A stretch of 64,000 bases of DNA from Deltaproteobacteria bacterium (GTDB lineage: Bacteria; Desulfobacterota; Desulfuromonadia; Desulfuromonadales; Geopsychrobacteraceae), in contig JAJRQB010000117.1 of assembly GCA_024280485.1 (NCBI GenBank), forward strand, positions 50,998 to 114,997. The letters run 5' to 3'. Positions within the stretch are counted from its first letter, which is position 1. The number at the start of each line of letters is the position of its first letter. A program made the position numbers and the translations under genes. Of the stretch, positions 13,935 through 20,878 are shown one piece after another. Under the pieces are notes generated by a model. It was not told the DNA's origin. It made no database searches and saw nothing but the letters and a program-made list of their open reading frames with translations.

Positions 13935-16079
13935 ATGCCCAAAAACTCCCCTGATCTCAACTCTCTGGACCAGATCGGTCTGGATCAGGCTTCAGGAGTT
14001 GGCCCCAAACTGCAGGAACAGTTGCGAAAATTGGGGCTCAACTCTATAGAAGACGCTCTCTATCACCTTCCTTTACGTTACGAAGACAGACGTCAGTTTC
14101 GCACAATTTCTCAGTTACAGACCGGTCGACAAGAAGTTTTTTGCGCCAGAGTTTTAGCCGCAGGGGAGACCCGTACCAGTCGGAGTAACCGCCGTATCTT
14201 TGAGTTGATTGTTGGCGATGACACAGGCCGTATTTCGCTCAAATGGTTCAACTATCGAAAGAAATGGCTCGAGAAACGCTTCTCTGTCGGCCAACAATCA
14301 GTTTTCATTGGTGAAATTAAAAGTTTTGGTATTCACAAAGAAATACACCATCCTGATGCGGAACTACTTCCAGCAGGAGGGGATCCGACCGTAATATTGC
14401 GCAAGGATCCATTGAAGTTTGGACGAATTCTCCCCGTTTATTCTTTGACCGATGGGTTGTCACAGTACCGAATCCGCAAAATATGGTTTGAATTAGTCAA
14501 GAAATATGCAGTTTATATAAATTCAAGCCTGCCTGATCACATTTTAAAAAAATACAATTTTCTACCACTGGCAAATGCTCTCTTAGACTCTCATTGGCCA
14601 GAAGCTGATGCCTCATTACAACAATTGGAACTGGGGACAGACAAGGCACGACGTAGCATTGTCTATGATGAATTCTTTTTTCTTGAACTGGGACTTGCCT
14701 TAAAACGGCATGGTGTCGAGTTAGCAAAAGGGATTGCCTTCAAGGTCGAGCACCTCTATACAAAACCGCTCACCAAAATCCTACCGTTTCGCTTGACCGA
14801 TGCCCAGCGTCGGGTTTTAGGTGAAATCAAAGTTGACATGATGTCTCTGGCGCCGATGCACCGACTGATTCAAGGTGATGTTGGTAGCGGAAAAACCATC
14901 GTTGCGTTGATGGCTGCACTGATTGCTATCGAAAACCAGACTCAGGTTGCAGTTGTTGCCCCAACTGAAATTCTCGCTGAACAGCACTATGCAACATTCA
15001 GCCAATGGCTTAAGAAACTGGGGTTACGCTGTGAACTTTTGCGCAGTGGCACCTCCGCTGGAGATAAAAAGCGTATCCTCGCAGACCTTGAGGCGGGCGA
15101 CATTCATCTGCTGGTCGGAACCCATGCCGTTTTACAAGCAGGGGTCGAATTTAAGAAACTAGGGTTGGGTATCGTTGATGAACAGCACCGTTTTGGCGTC
15201 AAACAGCGTGCAGTGCTTAAACAGAAGGGTAATAATCCCGATATTCTCGTTATGACTGCAACTCCGATCCCACGCACACTCTCTATGACACTATATGGCG
15301 ACCTTTCATTGTCCGTGATAGATGAGTTACCCCCAGGAAGAAAACCCGTAAAAACAGCTCATTACTCTGGCAAAAATCGTAGTTCCGCCTATCGTGCACT
15401 ACAACAACAATTAATCCTTGGGCACCAGGCATATATTGTTTACCCCTTGGTTGAAGAGACTGAAAATTCAGATTTGCTTGCAGCAACCGAAGCCTCGGCA
15501 GCACTGGCAGAACATTTTCCACAAGCGCGCATTGGACTTTTGCATGGACGCATAAAGCAAGCCGACAAAGATGCGGTGATGAACAGCTTCAGAAACCACC
15601 AGATTGATATCCTGGTAGCGACAACCGTTATTGAGGTTGGGGTCGACGTTGCTAACGCGACAATCATGATCGTTGAGCATGCCGATCGTTTTGGTTTGGC
15701 GCAATTGCATCAGCTACGAGGACGCGTAGGGCGTGGCGGCGATGAGAGCTTTTGTTTTTTGATTTCTTCTGATCACTACAGTGACGAGGCCAGACGCAGA
15801 CTTAAGGTGATGGTCGATACCAATGATGGCTTTCGAATCTCAGAAGCCGACCTCGAAATTCGTGGGCCGGGTGAATTCCTAGGTACCAGGCAATCAGGGA
15901 TTCCAGATTTTCGCGTAGCCAGCATACTCAGGGATGGCTCCATCCTTGAGCAAGCAAGACAAGATGCCTTCAAGTATGCAGAATCGACAAACTACCTAAA
16001 GGACAATGATTCGATTTCGGTTAAAAAGGAACTTTTAAAGCGCTGGGGTGGTCGTCTTGACCTTGCTACTATTGGATAG
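13935..16079 (+). CDS. recG: ATP-dependent DNA helicase RecG
   Basis: 714 aa; GDVGSGKT, DEQHRFGV, TATPIPRTLSMT, QLRGRVGRG. Confidence 0.98.
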   Translation: MPKNSPDLNSLDQIGLDQASGVGPKLQEQLRKLGLNSIEDALYHLPLRYEDRRQFRTISQLQTGRQEVFCARVLAAGETRTSRSNRRIFELIVGDDTGRISLKWFNYRKKWLEKRFSVGQQSVFIGEIKSFGIHKEIHHPDAELLPAGGDPTVILRKDPLKFGRILPVYSLTDGLSQYRIRKIWFELVKKYAVYINSSLPDHILKKYNFLPLANALLDSHWPEADASLQQLELGTDKARRSIVYDEFFFLELGLALKRHGVELAKGIAFKVEHLYTKPLTKILPFRLTDAQRRVLGEIKVDMMSLAPMHRLIQGDVGSGKTIVALMAALIAIENQTQVAVVAPTEILAEQHYATFSQWLKKLGLRCELLRSGTSAGDKKRILADLEAGDIHLLVGTHAVLQAGVEFKKLGLGIVDEQHRFGVKQRAVLKQKGNNPDILVMTATPIPRTLSMTLYGDLSLSVIDELPPGRKPVKTAHYSGKNRSSAYRALQQQLILGHQAYIVYPLVEETENSDLLAATEASAALAEHFPQARIGLLHGRIKQADKDAVMNSFRNHQIDILVATTVIEVGVDVANATIMIVEHADRFGLAQLHQLRGRVGRGGDESFCFLISSDHYSDEARRRLKVMVDTNDGFRISEADLEIRGPGEFLGTRQSGIPDFRVASILRDGSILEQARQDAFKYAESTNYLKDNDSISVKKELLKRWGGRLDLATIG

Positions 16080-16108
16080 GTTGTCATATTTGATTTTATA
16101 TGCATTCT

Positions 16109-16136
16109 AGTTTACATAATATACATTATGCGACGT
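16109..16136. other. Chromosomal dif site / left att (XerD arm AGTTTACATAA, centre TATACA, XerC arm TTATGCGACGT)
   Basis: Reverse complement ACGTCGCATAATGTATATTATGTAAACT matches E. coli dif GGTGCGCATAATGTATATTATGTTAAAT at 22 of 28 positions, including the whole core. Confidence 0.88.
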
Positions 16137-16169
16137 TAGATATAACCATCCCTGTAGTGGGGTCCTCCT

Positions 16170-16595
16170 GTGACCTCACTCTTTACTACTCTGATCAAAG
16201 ATCTCAAGGTATCTCCTTCTGATGATGGTCAGATAAAAGTAACCGTTACACTTCCTTCTGATCTCTTCCTTCACTACGTCCGACTGCTCGACTCTCTCTC
16301 TGGTTTCTTCCAGTACACCAACCGCAAAGCCAAGATTGCTCAATCTCAGTCTCAGGCATCTCTAGAAAAACGTGCGATTGAAGCACAGCGAAATATTGCT
16401 GAGTACCGCTCTCGCCTCGTTGAACTCTATGACCGCTACCTCTCGCAAGGCTTAGATCGCAAGTCAGCTATCAAACAGATCTGTGCTGATCTCCGCTCTG
16501 AGAAACATCCTTGGCGAGCTCCCGAACTCGTTAGATCGTCCCTCGTTGCTGCTGGTCGGCGTGGTCAGTCTGGCAGACCTCGGAGGCAATCGTGA
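16170..16595 (+). CDS. Element A conserved protein (141 aa), coupled to rep
   Basis: GTG start; ends in GTGA overlap with rep; homologous to the ORF at 20345-20839 (LL-SL-GFF...YR...GL-R--A-KQ...PW--P/H-L). Confidence 0.7.
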   Translation: MTSLFTTLIKDLKVSPSDDGQIKVTVTLPSDLFLHYVRLLDSLSGFFQYTNRKAKIAQSQSQASLEKRAIEAQRNIAEYRSRLVELYDRYLSQGLDRKSAIKQICADLRSEKHPWRAPELVRSSLVAAGRRGQSGRPRRQS

Positions 16596-17734
16596 GTGGC
16601 CCTCTGGAGCAAGCGACCGGAACCGCGACGGTATCGGCTATTGCCGAGCCAGCGGATTCGGAGAGCGGCCCTCTTGTTTCCTCTCCCATATCTCATCGCT
16701 CTGAGGTTTTGTCTATTGAACTCTTACCAAAGACTATTCGCTTTAAACGTCCTTTTTATGGTGCTCTTCCTACGGCTCCAGATCGTTCAAGTACAGAGAT
16801 TAAAGGATTTTCTACTAAGTCACAGCGTCGACTTCGTGAAACTGCTATCAATTCCGGTCAACCTCTGATTTCTCAGTTCTGCGCTACCTATGCCGATTAC
16901 TGGCCAATAGACGGTCGTGTAGCAAAACGTCAACTAAACAATTTATTTGATGCCATTCGTCGCAAGTTCCCCGCAGCTGGCTACCTCTGGGCCTTGGAGT
17001 TCCAGACTCGCAACGCTCCCCATTTTCATATCTTCCTCACCCTGCCCGCCTCGGACGATCTGCGCCAATGGCTCGGCACAACATGGAATCGGATTGCTGA
17101 CCCTGATTCAGAATTACACCGCTGGTGGCATACAGACCGAGTTGAAAGAAACGGCCAATCGGCTCTGATTCCGTGGAACATGGGTTCTGGTTCCTATATC
17201 TGCAAGTACCTGGACAAACAACATCAGAAGATTGTTCCGGAAGGATTCCGCAACACTGGACGCTTCTGGGGTAATTCCCGTGGATTGGTTCCCCCTTCTG
17301 TCTCAGTCGATCCAGAACAGCTTCGAGATATCACCCTATTAGATGCCGATTTTGATACTGGAGAAGTCACTCAAGACACTGACGGCCTGACTTATATAAC
17401 CCGCCATCTTGGCCGCTATCACGAGAAGATCTCCCGCCGCTCATGGTTCCGTAATACCTCTCGATCAACCTCAGTTCTCACAGGTGCACCCATTTTCAGG
17501 CGATTACTCGCCCACGTTCAGGAGAAAAACAATGGAAAACTGCCGAGTTATCCAAACTTGCAAAGAAGAACACTGGTACCACGAGATAAAGACTGCAATT
17601 CATCTCCAGGACACTCGAAAACTTTCAACCGCTCTTCGGGGTTTCTTACACACGTCTGGTTGGCCGGAGATCAAAATCAGGTCATTAGGACCGACATACA
17701 GTTTGACTCCGACAGAGAATATTCACCGTTCTGA
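16592..17734 (+). CDS. HUH-family rolling-circle replication initiator (filamentous-phage/plasmid type)
   Basis: HUH motif PHFHIFLTLP, downstream Tyr motif GSYICKYLDKQ; SD CGGAGG; GTG start. Confidence 0.8.
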   Translation: MSGPLEQATGTATVSAIAEPADSESGPLVSSPISHRSEVLSIELLPKTIRFKRPFYGALPTAPDRSSTEIKGFSTKSQRRLRETAINSGQPLISQFCATYADYWPIDGRVAKRQLNNLFDAIRRKFPAAGYLWALEFQTRNAPHFHIFLTLPASDDLRQWLGTTWNRIADPDSELHRWWHTDRVERNGQSALIPWNMGSGSYICKYLDKQHQKIVPEGFRNTGRFWGNSRGLVPPSVSVDPEQLRDITLLDADFDTGEVTQDTDGLTYITRHLGRYHEKISRRSWFRNTSRSTSVLTGAPIFRRLLAHVQEKNNGKLPSYPNLQRRTLVPRDKDCNSSPGHSKTFNRSSGFLTHVWLAGDQNQVIRTDIQFDSDREYSPF

Positions 17735-17765
17735 ACTCTGTAAGTCCTGTCAATCACAAGACTAA
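17532..17765 (+). CDS. Small ORF (77 aa) overlapping the rep 3' end in another frame
   Basis: MENCRVIQTCKEEHWYHEIKTAIHLQDTRKLSTALRGFLHTSGWPEIKIRSLGPTYSLTPTENIHRSELCKSCQSQD; preceded by AGGAGA at SD distance. Confidence 0.45.
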   Translation: MENCRVIQTCKEEHWYHEIKTAIHLQDTRKLSTALRGFLHTSGWPEIKIRSLGPTYSLTPTENIHRSELCKSCQSQD

Positions 17766-17837
17766 ATTTAAATCAAAATTGCAATATTGATTTAAAGGTT
17801 TACCGATCAGCAGATAATTAACTCTCAGGAGGCTCAT

Positions 17838-18029
17838 ATGAACGATCTAAACGAAATTTGGAAACATCAAAAAAAGGCGAATCATTTTACTTTCCCTACA
17901 TCGGTTCGGTTGCGTGCTGATGTAGATGCAATGCTGCAAACGGTTCTTCAAACTCATTCACATTTAACACAAACTCAAATTATTAATGACTGTCTCTACA
18001 CTATTCTACGTCAAGTTACTGCTAGCTGA
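17838..18029 (+). CDS. Small hypothetical, possible RHH-like DNA-binding protein
   Basis: 63 aa, SD AGGAGG at 17827; FTFPTSVRLRADVDAML...TQTQIINDCLYTIL. Confidence 0.5.
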   Translation: MNDLNEIWKHQKKANHFTFPTSVRLRADVDAMLQTVLQTHSHLTQTQIINDCLYTILRQVTAS

Positions 18030-18036
18030 TCCATAG

Positions 18037-18144
18037 GCAAGCAAGCGCCAGCGCAGAAGGAAATAGATCCCCCTGGAGGGCCAGCAACGAGCATTCTTGC
18101 TCGGGGCCTCCAAGGGGATCGTTTTATTTCCGTTTGCTTGTGGG
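18037..18144. repeat. Large nested inverted repeat (cruciform/hairpin) in element A
   Basis: CAAGCAAGCG...GGAAATA-GATCCCC...CGAGCA-ttct-TGCTCG...GGGGATC-gttt-TATTTCC-CGTTTGCTTG. Confidence 0.75.
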
Positions 18145-18270
18145 CCAGCGGATTCAACGCCCCGACCTGTGACACAGGGGCGCAAATTCCACATTCCCTC
18201 TTTTCGGTTGACTACTGATTCACCTACGTGATAGAAGTGTTACACTTACTGCACACAAACGGAGCATACT

Positions 18271-18468
18271 ATGTCTAGAAAACGAGTTGCATTGACCATT
18301 GATGAAGATATTTTTTCTAAATTTCAGGATGAAGTCGTAGCACATGGATATCCTAAGTCGGCTGTTTCGATGCTGGTACAGAAATTCATGTCAGACACTA
18401 TCAAGGATATTGAAAAATACGGAGTATCTCCACAACTGGAACTCTTCAATTTACCTACTGGTGATTGA
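18271..18468 (+). CDS. Ribbon-helix-helix-like small protein
   Basis: 65 aa MSRKRVALTIDEDIFSKFQDEVVAHGYPKSAVSMLVQKFMSDT; GGAG SD. Confidence 0.55.
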   Translation: MSRKRVALTIDEDIFSKFQDEVVAHGYPKSAVSMLVQKFMSDTIKDIEKYGVSPQLELFNLPTGD

Positions 18469-18815
18469 CTCCAATGATAGTTGATACTACGATCTGAAAT
18501 ATTAGAATCATGTACCAGTAATGGTAACGGCAATAACCACTATTTGGTATTTACATTAGAAACAAAAGCCCCCCAGAACGGCAATTCTGAGAGGCTAGAA
18601 AAGGCGAAACCCCAGAACGGCAACTCCGGGGCTTCAATTCAAATCCGACCTCAACCGTCTAAAGTTTCAGGGGATTTTTGTGATTGTATTACGGAAACTT
18701 GGAAGCGTCAACACCCCTTCCCTGCCCTTACTGGCAGTATTAAACTTACCATTTCCCCCAAGCGGCTATCGGGGAGTGTATCCAGCACTCTCCGACCATT
18801 TATGTATAAGGTCCC

Positions 18816-18843
18816 ACTCAGCACTCTATACATTATGCGACGT
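18816..18843. other. Second dif/att-like site (intact centre and XerC arm, degenerate XerD arm)
   Basis: ACTCAGCACTC-TATACA-TTATGCGACGT. Confidence 0.75.
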
Positions 18844-19100
18844 TACATAGGTCGCGATTACGGTAACCCACCTCTCCCCAATCCTTACATTTTGACCCTA
18901 TTTTGATTTTGATTCTGAATTGATCGCATTGCGATCGGTAAGCCGCCAGGACAATTCCGGTGTGTAAGCACTGGTCAGCGGCCTGTGGTCAGGTATGAGC
19001 GCAGCCGTGAGGCTGAAGCGATTAGCTGTCCATAGGTTGGTGGTCCTGGTGGCAACTTAGGTCATCCCCTTCAACTACAAATCGACCATGGAGATAAGAA

Positions 19101-19703
19101 ATGGCAGTGACACCAGATCAGGCAGGCATGACACCAGATCAGATTTATGAATTAGCTGTTCAAGCTCTGAGGCTTAAGAGTGATTTTGTGAAAGTTGGGT
19201 TAGGAGCATTTGCCGGTATAATTGCTGGTATCGGTGGAGCTAAAGTTGCTGGTAATGCGGCATATAAAACTAAACAGCTTGAACATGACTATGAAAATAG
19301 TAAAACTAAAAAATATAATGACCTGGAAGACATAAAATTGGCGATGGAGAAAGTTCTAAGCCTTAAAACGGAGCTTAATGATTTCATGGTAATTGCAGGT
19401 GAACACTATGAGGTTAAAAAGAATGGAGATTTTTCGCGACTTAAAGATATCAAGATCTCTAATTTTAAAATACTCAATATAAAGAACGAGTTGCTACTTT
19501 TTTCATTTCTTATGGATGATAGTGCTTTACATAGCTTAATTGTTAAATATGTAAATTCAGTAAATGACATTATTACTCATTTTGTTGATGCAAATAATAA
19601 TAAATGTGAGCTCAGTATTGAAGCATTAGACTTAAAGACTCTTGAAGCTAAGAAGGATGAATTACTAAAGAAGCTATCCTCTGTTTATCGTGATCTAAGC
19701 TGA
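19101..19703 (+). CDS. Putative cargo protein of element B (single hydrophobic segment plus coiled/helical domain)
   Basis: 200 aa; VGLGAFAGIIAGIGGAKVAG hydrophobic stretch; AT-rich relative to neighbours; GGAGA SD. Confidence 0.6.
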   Translation: MAVTPDQAGMTPDQIYELAVQALRLKSDFVKVGLGAFAGIIAGIGGAKVAGNAAYKTKQLEHDYENSKTKKYNDLEDIKLAMEKVLSLKTELNDFMVIAGEHYEVKKNGDFSRLKDIKISNFKILNIKNELLLFSFLMDDSALHSLIVKYVNSVNDIITHFVDANNNKCELSIEALDLKTLEAKKDELLKKLSSVYRDLS

Positions 19704-19790
19704 GATAATGCCACAGGTTATCTTACGAGTTAGATATGTTGCCCTTGCCGCCTGCGCAGCGGGTGCTAGGGGCAGCAGATCTGAAACAAA

Positions 19791-19818
19791 GGGAGGTATT
19801 AGTAATACCTCCCTTTTG
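19791..19818 (+). terminator. Terminator after cargo ORF
   Basis: GGGAGGTATTA-G-TAATACCTCCC followed by TTTTG. Confidence 0.7.
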
Positions 19819-20016
19819 TGCCAATTTTGTCACTGAAGTTCACGGCTAAAACCACCTTCTAGGCCGCTCCCCTTCTGGCTTTGATGTCCTTTTAGGTGTG
19901 TCGGACATTGTCGGACAAGAAAACAGGCCCTTTCGTATGACTTTAAGTCACATCCAAATGTGACCTCAGTATGACTTTAGGTCATATCGACCCGACCAGG
20001 CAACGGAGGTTTTTGT

Positions 20017-20226
20017 ATGGCAAAAAACAGTTCAAATCTAGAAAAGAAGATCACATTCCGCCTCAACGGCAAGCAGCTCTCTGAGCTTGAGTGCTACGCC
20101 GAAAATGAGGGGTTGCCTGTCTCTTTCGTTGTCCGGACACTGTTAACACGGTTCCTCGATGACCAAAAAGTTTACGGTCGGCAAAGTAACCAGACCATGC
20201 CTTCAATCTCCCTCAATGGATTCTGA
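20017..20226 (+). CDS. Ribbon-helix-helix-like small protein (element B)
   Basis: 69 aa KKITFRLNGKQLSELECYAENEGLPVSFVVRTLLTRFLDD; GGAGG SD; TGATG overlap with next small ORF. Confidence 0.55.
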   Translation: MAKNSSNLEKKITFRLNGKQLSELECYAENEGLPVSFVVRTLLTRFLDDQKVYGRQSNQTMPSISLNGF

Positions 20227-20360
20227 TGGCAGGTGAACCGCCCTCTTCTTCTCGTCTGTCGGCGGATATTGACCGGACTTTACGCGAGATCAACCGTTCT
20301 TTTGATCCGCTGAAGAAGGACTTTCCGTTTGCCTATCCGTTGTCATGCCTGAAGGAATGA
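20226..20360 (+). CDS. 44-aa ORF, probable N-terminal portion of a frameshifted orf141 homologue
   Basis: MAGEPPSSSRLSADIDRTLREINRSFDPLKKDFPFAYPLSCLKE; overlaps the next ORF by ATGA. Confidence 0.4.
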   Translation: MAGEPPSSSRLSADIDRTLREINRSFDPLKKDFPFAYPLSCLKE

Positions 20361-20839
20361 CCAGGGCATTCATGACCCTGTTGCGCTCCCTGCATGGCTT
20401 CTTCCGTCAGATCGATATCAAGGCAGGACATGCCACCAGTTCGAACCGCTCACTGGACCCGCAAGAGGTTGAACGGCGGCGGAAGCTCCAGGAGGAATAC
20501 CGCACAGAAGTCTGCTCCCTGTTCGATGAATTTACCCGCCATGGCCTCCCTCGAAATGAGGCCGTTAAGCAAACTAACGCGGCCATGAAAAAGAGAAACA
20601 GCCCCTGGGCTACCCATGACCTTATTACGTCCGTTTTGAGATCTGAGGGGCGATTTAGGAAGAAGAAAACTCGTTCGGGGTGTGGGGGAGCTGTATTTTC
20701 TAACCACTTGTTATCGTTATACTTTAACCATTATGCGACGTTGTATATAGTCCTACCTTTAGTGGGGTCCTCCTTGGTGGACGGCGAAAGAAACTTTATT
20801 ACAAATTCGAAACAAACCTTATGCCTTCCCTTCTGGTGA
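20345..20839 (+). pseudogene. Degenerate element B homologue of the 141-aa protein; ORF reads through att site 3
   Basis: Similar to 16170-16595 product up to ...RSEGRFRKKK, then low-complexity/att-encoded tail; no rep follows. Confidence 0.6.
20714..20741. other. Third (right-most) dif/att-like site, XerC arm intact
   Basis: TCGTTATACTT-TAACCA-TTATGCGACGT. Confidence 0.65.
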
Positions 20840-20878
20840 AACAAACTCTATGACAGCCTTATATCCCTTGACTATTGA

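Larger units (their letters stand above)
16137..20774. mobile_element. Tandem dif-integrated (IMEX-like) rolling-circle elements: A about 16137-18843, B about 18844-20741, plus a short trailing remnant
   Basis: Starts at dif; three copies of CATTATGCGACGTT (16124, 18831, 20729); HUH Rep, homologous orf pair, RHH-like proteins; interrupts the recG/phosphatase junction. Confidence 0.8.

Noticed and set aside
18037-18640. CRISPR-like repeats
   Set aside because: Repeats are few and palindromic, with no regular spacers and no cas genes; better explained as phage-type origin structure
18481-18906. 141-aa + strand ORF
   Set aside because: Runs across hairpins and att site 2; no SD or domain, probably non-coding
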